From Flavobacteriales bacterium (GTDB lineage: Bacteria; Bacteroidota; Bacteroidia; Flavobacteriales_C; GCA-002722245): a stretch of DNA of 55,145 nt. The first letter of the stretch is position 1. Each line of letters begins with the position of its first letter. The translations under genes and the position numbers were made by a program. The stretch spans positions 1 to 55,145 of the forward strand of contig JAHEZM010000022.1 of NCBI GenBank assembly GCA_023251075.1, given 5' to 3'. Below, in pieces: positions 9,601-17,828 of this stretch. The notes beneath the pieces are model-generated. The model had not been told where the DNA came from, did no database searches, and saw only the letters and a list, made by a program, of their open reading frames with translations.

Positions 9601-9933
9601 ATAAAATATCTTTATTCAAAACCTTTAAAATCGGCATGGTTGAGGAATTTACAATTAACCGGTTTTGCCGATGTGGGTACGGCCTGGGGAGGATGGAATC
9701 CTTTTTCACCCAACAATTCATTAAACAACAAAACGTATAATTTAGGAGGTAATTCTTACACCGGAGTAGTGAATGTAAAAACCCAGCGCGATCCTTTAAT
9801 TGGTGGAATTGGATTTGGATTACACACTACTTTATGGGGATATTATGTGCGGGCTGATTGGGCCTGGGGAATTGAAGATTCGGCGATTAAAAAAGATAAC
9901 GTTTTCTACCTTTCACTGAATTATGATTTTTAA
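6688..9933 (+). CDS. Outer-membrane protein: degenerate peptidase-like domain, TolB-like propeller, C-terminal barrel
   Basis: The 1081-aa protein begins with a signal peptide (RLLVIIFLFLGVSVKGQ) from a GTG start. Residues about 30-280 resemble the gluzincin/peptidase-MA fold (LPDWYYYGLISML matches the usual PxWxxEGxA segment), but HEXXH and the glutamate are absent. Residues about 285-640 carry beta-propeller PD40 motifs such as SPDGKKFVMSAVHQGKSDIYV and GGRRIIFSSNRNND. The last 350 residues look like an Omp85/surface-antigen beta barrel, with LGGVDGWILPKF, FADVGTAWGGW and the final aromatic YLSLNYDF. It stands alone, divergent from the DUF1501 operon. Role unknown; a cell-surface anchoring or assembly function is inference. 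Confidence 0.78.
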   Translation: MRLLVIIFLFLGVSVKGQFYNGTQMEFGKNRVQYQNFFWSYYKYKKFNIYFYTDGKEIADYTAQSANKNLIEFEDFFDYEITTKFDIVVYNSYHQALQSNLAHVGEEQQNNASVTRLLGNKLCVYYDGTRENLDKSIRSGIASIMINKVIYGENLADIVKSSATTSLPDWYYYGLISMLSQENNSLFIDQLKDGLALHRYNNFNGLHGEDARIAGHSIWQYIAETYGWDNAMRVIQMTKAMHSVEEAMIFVLGKTTENLIKDWKNTQSKIFNDTNTVVNDKEFTLPIKTKKKYQYNAIKISPNNEFIAYSTIESGKNKLYLYSTKDHKKKRIFKNGYAIGIPADLNYPIFTWHPSANSEFISIFFEKKGEIHWWLYNVKDKSITKSKIQYFSQIMDAEYSPDGKKFVMSAVHQGKSDIYVYDVAARSQEIITNDFFDDLHPQFIDGGRRIIFSSNRNNDTLNAGGNKNELFSNNFDLYVYDYASKKSTRFENQVLKKASTTEYSNELFPLELRPGEFTYVSDQNNTYNRFTGKFDSAITHIDTSIHYRYFTHNTPVSNYHRGIIYQSANGNNITQIMKFHGKTFLMNIPKNKIQQAAHSPSVVKNLSIPTVNRDSSKAIYSEQEIHRSRKNEIEKFRNDSDFVDVSNYIFEDDVNSGKTKIDSVVTQQTSVAAKKNNKAMEHNYDPAFQIDEVSLEFTNNYLNPVYQAYTGGPLANPGLSPLITFGTSDLLEDYFVKGAARFAGVRNNEILVSFENRQKQLDKEYALYRRVTSSKSKGVSWENVTYEATYKLTYPMDIVNRWRASATLRYDDQIALSKDDISLNTKNIQTYRTVLRAEYVHDATRVKDVNILLGERFKTFGEYYQNIQNWNKNTFILGFDYRKYISVHKNIIWANRIAGSSSLGTEQLLYYLGGVDGWILPKFNPQLDPSQLPSGQNYTFQTLASHMRGFTQNARNGNNFIVINSELRFPIIKYLYSKPLKSAWLRNLQLTGFADVGTAWGGWNPFSPNNSLNNKTYNLGGNSYTGVVNVKTQRDPLIGGIGFGLHTTLWGYYVRADWAWGIEDSAIKKDNVFYLSLNYDF

Positions 9934-9948
9934 GAAATTGAATCTTGT

Positions 9949-10110
9949 TCACAATCTCACCACCTCATCAGCCAGATCGAATAAATATTCCTTGCGAGTA
10001 ATTAAAATCACAATACTATCTTTTTCAATTTCATTGATCGTTGCCAAAATAATATCTTCATTTTACGGTCTAAAGTAGACCCTAATAGTTTCAATAATTA
10101 TACCTCCCGC
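9949..10110 (-). pseudogene. Degenerate 3' end of an ABC transporter ATPase gene
   Basis: On the minus strand the frame ending at TGA 9949-9951 encodes EDIILATINEIEKDSIVILI and then TRKEYLFDLADEVVRL, which matches the end of an ABC nucleotide-binding domain (the ITHR H-loop region followed by aD.iv.L). One base out of frame just upstream is LLGSTLDR, aligning with the Walker B/D-loop LDEATSALD; seven residues before STLD is EV, as in PEVLLLDEPTSALD. A stop and a frameshift interrupt it and everything upstream is missing, so it is dead. It abuts the start of the nucleotidyltransferase gene on the opposite strand. Confidence 0.62.
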
Positions 10111-10114
10111 GGTG

Positions 10115-10122
10115 TACTTTTT
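10115..10122 (+). promoter_or_regulatory. Possible -7 box four bases before the nucleotidyltransferase start
   Basis: TACTTTTT matches TAnnTTTG at seven of eight positions and ends four bases before ATG 10127. This spacing recurs upstream of wza, rlmN and dnaG. No clear -33 element was seen. Confidence 0.3.
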
Positions 10123-10126
10123 TTAC

Positions 10127-11278
10127 ATGATCCAGAAATACGTACTTTCGAAGAAAAATTACCAATTGTTCAAAAAACACTCCTATATCACTCCCGAATT
10201 TCAACTGTTGCTGTGCGTAATAAAAATAATATTACTTAAAACAAGTATTCCTCTGCCCACTAATAACTATGATGAAAGCAAACTATTGCAACTGATCAAA
10301 AGAAATAATTTGAGTGCTTTTATAGCTGCTCATATCCACCTTTTTCAAGAATTAGAAAAAATTAAACCTTCCATCACACAGCTATCGAAAATCAATTTAT
10401 CGAAAAACCTTTTGCTTCAGGCCGACTTATTGAAAGTAATTGATTTAACAACAGAAAATAACCTGTATTTGGTATTGTTTAAAGGGCATCCAGTCAACGA
10501 AATGATTTATGGAAATAACAATGGAAGAACCTCTACAGATATTGATATTATGCTTCCTCCGGAAGAACTACAACTCTTGGAAAATATTTTATTTGAAAAA
10601 GAATATATCATTGATCGTCCTTCCTTCGAAATGAATGAAAAAGAATTTAAACTTTTCTTGAAAATCGACAATAAAAAAAGTTATTTCTCTCCTAACAAAA
10701 GTAAACTAGACGTACATTTCAAATTATTCAAAAATCCTTACTTGATTGCACTTCCAAAAGAGGAAGAAAAATATTTACTGAGAACTACTTTTTTCAATCG
10801 CAACATTTACAGAATGAATAATCAATACACACTTCTGTATTTAATGGTGGATGGAAAAATACATTATTGGGAAAAAATGATGTGGCTGATTGATATTGTG
10901 AAATTGATGGAAAAAATGTCGGAAAATGAATTATCAGCTTCTTATGATTTAGCAAAAAAAAACAAGCTGGATCATCTATTTATTGCCACCATTTCTTTGT
11001 GCAACGTGGTATTTGAAAGCCCTATTCCTCCGCCATTTGAAAACAAAATAACCAGCAAACATGCAGAGTATATTATGTTAGCTTTAAAATCATTGTCGGG
11101 AAAAAACAATTCGAAATTGAGCAAATGGAAGCAACGTGTTTCTATGAAACCTGATCTTAAATACTTTCTGTATCAAATTAGTTTGTTTCCTACCAGAGAT
11201 ATAAATATTGTGAGAATACCTTTTGCCAAAAGAATACTATATCCTTTGTTTCGTCCTATTACTCATTTGTTCAGTTGA
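10127..11278 (+). CDS. Nucleotidyltransferase family protein (NTP_transf_5 type)
   Basis: The 383-aa protein has the layout of the uncharacterised nucleotidyltransferase family: FKGHPVNEMIYGNNNGRTST (from about residue 122) followed by DIDIMLPPEELQLLENILFE, where the KG...RTSTDIDIM pattern supplies the metal-binding acidic residues, then LDVHFKLF (third acidic position). Such proteins often accompany ABC transporters, PqqD or RiPP genes, or sit in polysaccharide loci; substrate unknown. I prefer ATG 10127 to the in-frame GTG at 10112. It is the only plus-strand gene between 9933 and 15670 and is bordered by two truncated minus-strand genes, so it probably arrived by recombination. Confidence 0.75.
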   Translation: MIQKYVLSKKNYQLFKKHSYITPEFQLLLCVIKIILLKTSIPLPTNNYDESKLLQLIKRNNLSAFIAAHIHLFQELEKIKPSITQLSKINLSKNLLLQADLLKVIDLTTENNLYLVLFKGHPVNEMIYGNNNGRTSTDIDIMLPPEELQLLENILFEKEYIIDRPSFEMNEKEFKLFLKIDNKKSYFSPNKSKLDVHFKLFKNPYLIALPKEEEKYLLRTTFFNRNIYRMNNQYTLLYLMVDGKIHYWEKMMWLIDIVKLMEKMSENELSASYDLAKKNKLDHLFIATISLCNVVFESPIPPPFENKITSKHAEYIMLALKSLSGKNNSKLSKWKQRVSMKPDLKYFLYQISLFPTRDINIVRIPFAKRILYPLFRPITHLFS

Positions 11279-11413
11279 TAAGAATTCCGGACTGGCAGTA
11301 AAAAAGTCATTGCCTCCTATATCAGCATCCTTCAATTGATCTAAAAAATTATATGCCAATTGTACACGGCCACCCGACTTAAGAGGACTCATATCAATCA
11401 GGATTCTAGTCAT
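11237..11413 (-). pseudogene. 5' fragment of a glycosyltransferase gene
   Basis: An ATG at 11413 overlaps the stop of the upstream GT4 gene by eight bases, a normal coupled arrangement. It opens a frame encoding MTRILIDMSPLKSGGRVQLA and then YNFLDQLKDADIGGNDFFTA, matching the N-terminus of GT4-type glycosyltransferases (kilIdxSxLksGGgvq). After about 47 residues it runs into antisense of the nucleotidyltransferase gene and stops at 11237-11239. The rest of the gene is missing, so this is a truncated remnant; translation of a 58-aa peptide remains possible. Confidence 0.62.
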
Positions 11414-12509
11414 TCCAAAACATTTTACTATATCTGGCTATCATCCCATCCACCGAATGTTTTTGCTCAATTTGTTTTCTGGCGGCTGCGCCATATTGCT
11501 GTCGTAATGAAGCATTCATGAGTAATTTTTTTAAGGCCTCTGCCAATTGCAGGGAATCAGCAGAAGGAATCAACAATCCACTCACTTCATTTTGTAATAT
11601 ATCAGGAATGGCCCCTACAGAAGTAGCAACAGAAGGAAGTGCGCTAGCCATAGCTTCTAATAGGGCATTAGGCATTCCTTCATTATAAGTTGGAAGAACA
11701 AAAATATCGGCACGTTTTAGAATTTCATTTTTTTCCTCTTCGTAAATCCATCCTTTTAAATCAATCACCTCTTGTAGTTTTTTATCACTAATTAAAATTT
11801 TAATCGCATCGAAATCTTTACCATGTCCACACATCGTTAATGAGAATTTGAAACCTTCCTTTTTTAAAATTTCAACTGCTTCAATCAACTCATATACTCC
11901 CTTATTTCTGTCTACCCAGGCAATAAAAACAATTTCTGGTACAAGATTGTTTTTAGGTGAGGAGGAAATATTGTACTTAGTAATGTCCAAAGCATTATAA
12001 ATCACCTTAAATTTATTTTTATCCAGATGAGGAAATTCTTTTTCAAAAGTATTTTTCCAGCTTTCACTCTGACAAATTACCACATCTGTTTTTGTAAAAA
12101 CTTTTTCAATAAATTTCTTGTTTTTACTTTCAAAATCATTAAGTATTGCACCTGATCGCGGAGCGATAATAACATATTTACCAAAGAATTTAGCAATTAA
12201 AGCCATCAATCCTTTTTCTTTGAAAGAGGCGCCACTACCGGTAAATATTAAAACTTTATCAACTCTTGAAAACAGGATATGAAACACAAATTTTATGATA
12301 CGAAGAACTGCTCTGAAAACTCTAATATGCAGAGGAGTTTTAATATTATTCAATGCAGTGGTATCAAGTTTAATCCACTCTATTCTTTCACTCAATTTAC
12401 TCTCTGTAATGGTTTTTGAAGCGAACATTTGTCCACCCACACCGCCTGTTTTAGTTTTACCCAAAAAGGAGCCTACGAACAGCACTTTTATTTTTGCTTC
12501 TTTACTCAA
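11406..12509 (-). CDS. Glycosyltransferase family 4 protein
   Basis: A 367-aa GT-B fold enzyme, predicted to transfer a nucleotide-activated sugar to the growing repeat unit at the cytoplasmic membrane face. The N-terminal domain contains GSFLGKTKTGGVGGQMFASK; the C-terminal GT4 signature is DIFVLPTYNEGMPNALLEAM followed by ASALPSVATSVGAIPDIL, including the conserved EGMPNALLEAMA nucleotide-sugar-binding segment (near residue 277). Its ATG overlaps the asnB stop by four bases, and a truncated glycosyltransferase gene overlaps its own 3' end. It forms a minus-strand operon with asnB and the acyltransferase. Confidence 0.9.
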   Translation of the reverse strand: MSKEAKIKVLFVGSFLGKTKTGGVGGQMFASKTITESKLSERIEWIKLDTTALNNIKTPLHIRVFRAVLRIIKFVFHILFSRVDKVLIFTGSGASFKEKGLMALIAKFFGKYVIIAPRSGAILNDFESKNKKFIEKVFTKTDVVICQSESWKNTFEKEFPHLDKNKFKVIYNALDITKYNISSSPKNNLVPEIVFIAWVDRNKGVYELIEAVEILKKEGFKFSLTMCGHGKDFDAIKILISDKKLQEVIDLKGWIYEEEKNEILKRADIFVLPTYNEGMPNALLEAMASALPSVATSVGAIPDILQNEVSGLLIPSADSLQLAEALKKLLMNASLRQQYGAAARKQIEQKHSVDGMIARYSKMFWND

Positions 12510-14380
12510 AACTTAACTTTATTTTTTTCAACCCAAAGGGAAAAGTTCATCAACTTCCACAACAAAAATCCATGATCTGCTTTAGAAGATTGATGTTCAC
12601 GAATTAATTTCTCCAGAACAACTTCATCCAATAAATTGAGTTGCTTTATCTTCTGTGTAAAGAGCGTTTCTTTTAAAAAATCTTTCAAAGGTTGTCGCAG
12701 CCAATTTTCATACGGAACACCAAAACCAGTTTTAGGAGCATCCAGAATAGTATCAGGAATTATACCACGCAAAGCTTGTCGCAACAGCCATTTTTTCTCC
12801 CCTTTTTTCACTTTAAATTCTTGCGGCAAGCCCATTACAAATTCTGTAAGATCGTTATCGAGCAAGGGAACTCTCACCTCTATAGATTGCGCCATAGTAG
12901 ATTTATCTACCTTTTCTAAAAAAATGCTTGGTAAAATTATTTGAGTATCGGTGTACAACATTCTTTGCACCAGAGGTAAATGAGCAAAACGCTGATTGCA
13001 TTTTTTGTATTCTAAAAACGGGTCATATTCGCCCAGCTTATTTCTGAAATCTTTTGTTAAAACCTTTAGCGGAGATTTTTTTTGTGATTCAACCGTTAAC
13101 AAAAGTGCCATTCGCATGGCATCATCTTTATGACCTAATGCTGCGGCCATTCTTTCCACTCTGTTTTTGGTAGGATGAGAAAAAGGAAAAACATTGGAAA
13201 TTTTTCCTGCTAAAATTAAGCTTCTGTATTTTTTTAATTCCTCTAAAAGCTGGTATCGTCGGTATCCTGCAAAAATTTCATCTCCTCCGTCACCTTGTAA
13301 AATCACTTTGTATTTACTCTTCACTTTTTCACTTAAAAGATACAGCGGAATATTAGCCGCATCAGAGAAAGGAGCATCATGATGATCAACTAAAGTTGTG
13401 ATAATATCCGGTAAACTTCCTCCTTTGATTTCCAATTCTTCATGATCTGTTCCAAAATGATGGGCTACCGATTTTGCTTTTTGCAGTTCGTTTGATCCTT
13501 TATCAAAATCGAAATGAGCAGCGTACGTTTTTAATTTTCCTTTATAGTGTTTGGAAGCAAATGCAGTAATTGCAGAAGAATCAATTCCACCGCTTAAAAA
13601 AACACCCACCGGCACATCACTTACCAACTGATTTTTTACAGCTTGTTCGAGTAAAAAACGGGTACGCTCAACAGCTTCTTTTTCTGGAATACCGACTGGC
13701 ATTACTTCTTCTGCTTTCCAAAAATAATTCGTTTGCATTTTTCCTTTTTGAAAACAAACAAAATTTCCAGGTGTTAATTGTTTAATTCCACTGAACAAAG
13801 TTTCTTGTCCGATTGGATTTCCATAAAACATAAATTCATGAAAAGCCTGGTAATTAATGGTACGACTATCTGTATCTAAAGCCAGAATACATTTTGGTTC
13901 TGAAGCGAAAACAATATTTTCGTTTTTATATTCGAAGTATAAAGGTTTAACACCAAAACGATCGCGAGCCAAGAAAAGAGATTCATTTTTTTTATCCCAA
14001 ATAGCAATGGCAAAAATTCCATTCAATTTAGCAAATACCTTTGTTCCCCACTGGGCAAAGCCATTCAAAATAACCTCTGTATCAGAATGGGAATTAAAAA
14101 CTCTTCCCTGTTTTTTTAACTCCTCTCTTAAAGCTTGGAAATTATAGATTTCTCCATTAAAAATAATTTGCAATTGTTCTTTTTCCAAAACCATGGGCTG
14201 ATGGCCGGCACTACTTAAATCAATAATACTTAATCGGGCATGACCCAATGCTACTTGTTCATCAACATAAATCCCACTATCATCAGGCCCACGATGATTG
14301 AGCAAATGCACCATTTTACGAATAGCAATTTGCTTTTCGCCAAGGTTCATTTTTATAGTAAATCCTGAAATACCACACAT
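12506..14380 (-). CDS. asnB: Asparagine synthetase B-type amidotransferase (paralogue 1)
   Basis: The 624-aa enzyme has an N-terminal glutaminase domain with nucleophile Cys2 (MCGISGF), HRGPDDSG near residue 30 and an intact NGEIYNF, then an ATP pyrophosphatase synthetase domain with SGGIDSSA near residue 261 and GDGGDEIFAGY near residue 360. It uses glutamine and ATP to amidate a carboxylate through an adenylate. In a polysaccharide operon (acyltransferase before it, GT4 after it) the target may be a uronic acid or an amino acid on the glycan rather than free aspartate; that is inference. All canonical glutamine-binding motifs are present, unlike in paralogues 2 and 3. Confidence 0.9.
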   Translation of the reverse strand: MCGISGFTIKMNLGEKQIAIRKMVHLLNHRGPDDSGIYVDEQVALGHARLSIIDLSSAGHQPMVLEKEQLQIIFNGEIYNFQALREELKKQGRVFNSHSDTEVILNGFAQWGTKVFAKLNGIFAIAIWDKKNESLFLARDRFGVKPLYFEYKNENIVFASEPKCILALDTDSRTINYQAFHEFMFYGNPIGQETLFSGIKQLTPGNFVCFQKGKMQTNYFWKAEEVMPVGIPEKEAVERTRFLLEQAVKNQLVSDVPVGVFLSGGIDSSAITAFASKHYKGKLKTYAAHFDFDKGSNELQKAKSVAHHFGTDHEELEIKGGSLPDIITTLVDHHDAPFSDAANIPLYLLSEKVKSKYKVILQGDGGDEIFAGYRRYQLLEELKKYRSLILAGKISNVFPFSHPTKNRVERMAAALGHKDDAMRMALLLTVESQKKSPLKVLTKDFRNKLGEYDPFLEYKKCNQRFAHLPLVQRMLYTDTQIILPSIFLEKVDKSTMAQSIEVRVPLLDNDLTEFVMGLPQEFKVKKGEKKWLLRQALRGIIPDTILDAPKTGFGVPYENWLRQPLKDFLKETLFTQKIKQLNLLDEVVLEKLIREHQSSKADHGFLLWKLMNFSLWVEKNKVKF

Positions 14381-14383
14381 AAA

Positions 14384-15472
14384 TTAACTCGTCTTTTTCT
14401 TCAAAGTCATTATTCTTTTCTCCACAAAAATCCACGATAAAAATCCACTTATAAGAGTAAGAAGATATGCAAAGAAAAAATATTTAACCTCTTTTATATA
14501 CTGATGTTGCACAAAGTAATTAACTACCAACATGTGATAAATGTAAACACCATAGGAGATGTCATTTCCGCGCAATAAAGTATGACTCAAAGAAATTTTA
14601 GTAAAGGCAAAAGAAACGGTGAGCGACATCAATAAAATATCAGCCAAAAGTTTTAAGGGTGAAGAAACCCAATAAGAACTTATGTTAAACTCGAAATAAA
14701 CACCAAATACGCTGTAAAAAATAAAATAAGCGATGAACCAATACAAAAATTTACCCTCAAAAAAAGAACGAATACGATCCCAGTATTTATAAATTAAAAT
14801 GCCACATAAAAAGTAATATAAATAAGGAAGAATAAATACTCCGCCTAGTTTTCTCAGCATACTTTCGTCGTTCAGTGTATCAATAAAAATATTGCATCCC
14901 AATGAAATGGTAATTAATGCAAAAAGTCCTGTTTTCCAATATTTTCCTAATCTTTTAAAGAAATAAAATAATATAGGAACCAGCATATAAAATTGTAGCT
15001 CCACAGTAATCGTCCACAAACTTCCGTTAGGAGCCCCCACTCCCCAAAAGCGTAAGGAATCGGGAGTATAAAATTGAAAAAAAGTAGCCTGGGCTAAAAA
15101 CCATTTGCTAAAATCTCCCGAAAACAACAATTGTGTTTTCTCAAAAGGATAGTCCAAAACCAGCAAAACCGCAGCCACCAACAAACAAACCCAAAGAGCG
15201 GGATACAATCGTAAAAATCGATTTCGATAAAATTTCCTAACCTCATTTTGGTTTCTGTCAAACGACCAGAATATTAGAAATCCACTCACTAAAAAAAATA
15301 CCGGAACACCCGGAAAATACTGAAGGAAATTTCGATTGATAAAACGAATAGCATTATTCTCTATCCTCAAATGTTCGAGAGCATGTGTAAACACTACCTG
15401 TATCGCCGCTAAAATGCGCACCAAATCAAAATTATTTAAGGTAGATAATTTGCCTTTTTCTATTGGAAACAT
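14384..15472 (-). CDS. Acyltransferase 3 family membrane protein (OafA-like)
   Basis: A 362-aa polytopic membrane protein with about ten hydrophobic segments. The family signature lies at the N-terminus, NFDLVRILAAIQVVFTHALE (about residues 13-32), with the conserved Arg in the first helix and the His of FTHA; FPGVPVFFLVSGFLIFWSF and FYRNRFLRLYPALW follow. Family members O-acylate surface glycans, usually with acetyl groups taken across the inner membrane. It is the first gene of the minus-strand operon running to 11406 and is divergent from the epimerase. No SGNH domain is attached. Confidence 0.88.
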   Translation of the reverse strand: MFPIEKGKLSTLNNFDLVRILAAIQVVFTHALEHLRIENNAIRFINRNFLQYFPGVPVFFLVSGFLIFWSFDRNQNEVRKFYRNRFLRLYPALWVCLLVAAVLLVLDYPFEKTQLLFSGDFSKWFLAQATFFQFYTPDSLRFWGVGAPNGSLWTITVELQFYMLVPILFYFFKRLGKYWKTGLFALITISLGCNIFIDTLNDESMLRKLGGVFILPYLYYFLCGILIYKYWDRIRSFFEGKFLYWFIAYFIFYSVFGVYFEFNISSYWVSSPLKLLADILLMSLTVSFAFTKISLSHTLLRGNDISYGVYIYHMLVVNYFVQHQYIKEVKYFFFAYLLTLISGFLSWIFVEKRIMTLKKKTS

Positions 15473-15580
15473 AGGTGAAATATGGATAAAACCTCCACCA
15501 AGATACAGATATTTATCTATCGGAAAATTATTCAGCTTTCATCGTTGAAAAGTAAAGCCCTTTTTATCGAATAATTCTAT

Positions 15581-15588
15581 TATTTTTG
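15581..15588 (+). promoter_or_regulatory. Predicted -7 box of the sugar-modification operon
   Basis: TATTTTTG exactly matches TAnnTTTG in the 197-base divergent gap between the acyltransferase and epimerase genes. Transcription would start near 15594, leaving a 5' leader of about 75 bases before ATG 15670. No clear -33 element was seen. Confidence 0.45.
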
Positions 15589-15669
15589 TGGCAGTTACAA
15601 GTTTTAAGAAAGGGTCATTTTTCAATTCAACGGAATACTCTTCAATCGTATCAATGAAAAAAATAAATT

Positions 15670-16674
15670 ATGAAATTAAACAATGCTAAAGTTCTGGTAA
15701 TCGGAGGTTCAGGTTTTATTGGAGGTTTTCTCGTAAGAGAATTGCTAAAACATCCAGTAAAAGAAGTGATTATTTACGACAATTTTACTCGCGGTAAATA
15801 CGAAAATATCAACGATTGCCTGGAAGATAAAAGATGTTATGTTTATCCAGTTGGCGGAGATGTGCGCGAAACCGATATTTTAAATGATGCTATGAAAGGG
15901 GTTGATTATGTTTTTCACCTTGCAGCCATGTGGTTATTGCATTGCAAAGATTACCCAAGAACTGCCTTTGATGTAAATATTGCCGGAACCTATAATGTTT
16001 TAGAAGCTTGTGTAAAAAACAATATTAAAAAATTAGTTTATTCTTCTTCTGCTTCAGTTTATGGAGATGCAGTTCAAGTGCCCATGACAGAAGAACACCC
16101 TTTCAACAACAAAAATTTTTATGGTGCTACAAAAATTGCCGGAGAAGCAATGTGTACGGCCATTAATGACAGATTTGGGTTGGAAATTGTTGGCTTAAGA
16201 TACATGAATGTTTATGGTCCGGGGCAAGACCAACATGCGGTGTACAGCGGTGTAGTACCTATCATGTTAAATAAAATTGATGCTAACGAAGCACCCACTA
16301 TCAACGGAGATGGAACACAAGCTTACGATTTTATTTATGTGGAAGATGTTGCCATTGCAAATATTGCTGCATTGGAAAGTGATGTGAAACTTGGATTTTA
16401 CAACGTGGGAACACAAATTCAAACCACTATCAAAGAATTGTGCGATTCTATTTTACGTTTGACGAAATCAGATTTAAAAGTAACTTTCAAACCATATAGC
16501 GCTGATGATGCTCGTCGTTTAGTTCAAAACAGAATTGGTTCAGCGAAAAAAGCAACAGAAGAAATTAATTTTACTTATCAATATTCTTTAGACCAGGGAT
16601 TAAACAAATTAATTCAATGGAGAAAAGAAAAAGGAATTACCAAAGGAATTAAAGAAAAAGCAGGATTAGCATAA
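15670..16674 (+). CDS. NAD-dependent epimerase/dehydratase (extended SDR)
   Basis: A 334-aa sugar-nucleotide enzyme. The Rossmann NAD-binding motif is GGSGFIGG (residues 12-19), and the catalytic YxxxK is YGATK (Tyr151, Lys155), with SSSASVYGD supplying the active-site Ser. The likely substrates are UDP- or GDP-hexoses, which it would epimerise at C4 or dehydrate; sequence alone does not decide between these. It is first in the plus-strand operon 15670-25398, one base before the aminotransferase, and could feed that enzyme a keto-sugar. Confidence 0.88.
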   Translation: MKLNNAKVLVIGGSGFIGGFLVRELLKHPVKEVIIYDNFTRGKYENINDCLEDKRCYVYPVGGDVRETDILNDAMKGVDYVFHLAAMWLLHCKDYPRTAFDVNIAGTYNVLEACVKNNIKKLVYSSSASVYGDAVQVPMTEEHPFNNKNFYGATKIAGEAMCTAINDRFGLEIVGLRYMNVYGPGQDQHAVYSGVVPIMLNKIDANEAPTINGDGTQAYDFIYVEDVAIANIAALESDVKLGFYNVGTQIQTTIKELCDSILRLTKSDLKVTFKPYSADDARRLVQNRIGSAKKATEEINFTYQYSLDQGLNKLIQWRKEKGITKGIKEKAGLA

Positions 16675-16675
16675 T

Positions 16676-17815
16676 ATGGAAAAAAGAAATATATACATCT
16701 CACAGCCTGTATTAGGTGAAGAGGAATGGCAAGCTTGTAAAGAACCATTGTTTAGTGGTTGGGTAACACAGGGTCCGAAAGTAAAAGCTTTTGAACAGCG
16801 CTTTGCTCAAATTCATGGGGTTAAACATGCTTTCGCGGTGACTAGCTGCACAACAGGATTGCACTTGGCTTTGGAAGCTTTGGGTATTGGTGCGGGCGAC
16901 GATGTATTGGTTCCTGCCTTCACCTGGGTAGCTACAGCCAATGCGGTTTTGTACGTAGGTGCAAATCCAATTTTAGTAGATATTGAAATCCCTTCTTTCA
17001 ATATTTCCATTGAAGATTTTAAAAGAAAATTAACACCCAAAACAAAAGCAGTTATACCTGTGCATCTTTTTGGGTTGTGTGCAGATATTGATGCCATTAA
17101 AAAAATTGCTCCAGGAATTAAAATTGTGGAAGATGCAGCTTGTGCAGCGGGTTCAATGTACAACGGAAAATATGCAGGTAACTTAGGTGATATCGCAAGT
17201 TTCTCTTTTCATCCGCGCAAATCTATCACCACCGGTGAAGGAGGTATGGTTACTACCAATGACGATGCTATTGCAGAAAAAATGGATAAGTTGAGAAATC
17301 ATGGTGCTGAAATTTCAGAAGAACAAAGACATCGTGGTGCCAAACCTTATATCCTTCCTGATTTCAACATGATGGGATTCAATTTTAGAATGACCGATTT
17401 ACAAGGTGCTGTGGGTTTAGTACAAATTGAAAAACTACAAGGCTTTATCGAAGAAAGAGAAAAATGGGCGCAGTACTATACTGATGAATTAAAAGACCTA
17501 AAGTGGTTCCAAACACCTGTAATTCCTAAAGGATACAAGCACGGATGGCAATCTTTTGCTTGTTTCATTGATGAAAAAATATCACCATTATCGAGAAATG
17601 AGATCATGGAAAAATTACAAGAAAAAGGTATCAGTACTCGTCCGGGAACACATGCCGTTCACATGCTTAATTTCTATAAAGATAAATACGGATTTAAAGC
17701 GCAAGATTTTCCAAATGCTCAATTGGCAAATGATCAATCCATTGCTATTCCATTACACAACAGAATGGTGAAAGAAGATTACGATTATGTAATTGCAGCT
17801 TTGAAATCATTTTAA
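16676..17815 (+). CDS. DegT/DnrJ/EryC1/StrS family sugar aminotransferase
   Basis: A 379-aa PLP-dependent enzyme that transfers an amino group, usually from glutamate, to a keto-sugar nucleotide. The PLP lysine is Lys182 in SFHPRKSITTGEGG, and VEDAACAAGS (near residue 151) holds the Asp that contacts the PLP ring nitrogen. The N-terminal WVTQGPKVKAFEQRFA and the C-terminal RPGTHAVHM are family landmarks. It follows the epimerase by one base and precedes AsnB paralogue 2 by 13 bases. Its product would be the amino sugar acted on by the downstream formyltransferase or amidotransferase; this order is inference. Confidence 0.9.
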   Translation: MEKRNIYISQPVLGEEEWQACKEPLFSGWVTQGPKVKAFEQRFAQIHGVKHAFAVTSCTTGLHLALEALGIGAGDDVLVPAFTWVATANAVLYVGANPILVDIEIPSFNISIEDFKRKLTPKTKAVIPVHLFGLCADIDAIKKIAPGIKIVEDAACAAGSMYNGKYAGNLGDIASFSFHPRKSITTGEGGMVTTNDDAIAEKMDKLRNHGAEISEEQRHRGAKPYILPDFNMMGFNFRMTDLQGAVGLVQIEKLQGFIEEREKWAQYYTDELKDLKWFQTPVIPKGYKHGWQSFACFIDEKISPLSRNEIMEKLQEKGISTRPGTHAVHMLNFYKDKYGFKAQDFPNAQLANDQSIAIPLHNRMVKEDYDYVIAALKSF

Positions 17816-17828
17816 GCTTTTAATAAAT

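Noticed and set aside
16813-17163. Minus-strand open frame of 116 codons inside the DegT gene
   Set aside because: Antisense to conserved aminotransferase sequence; no protein features.
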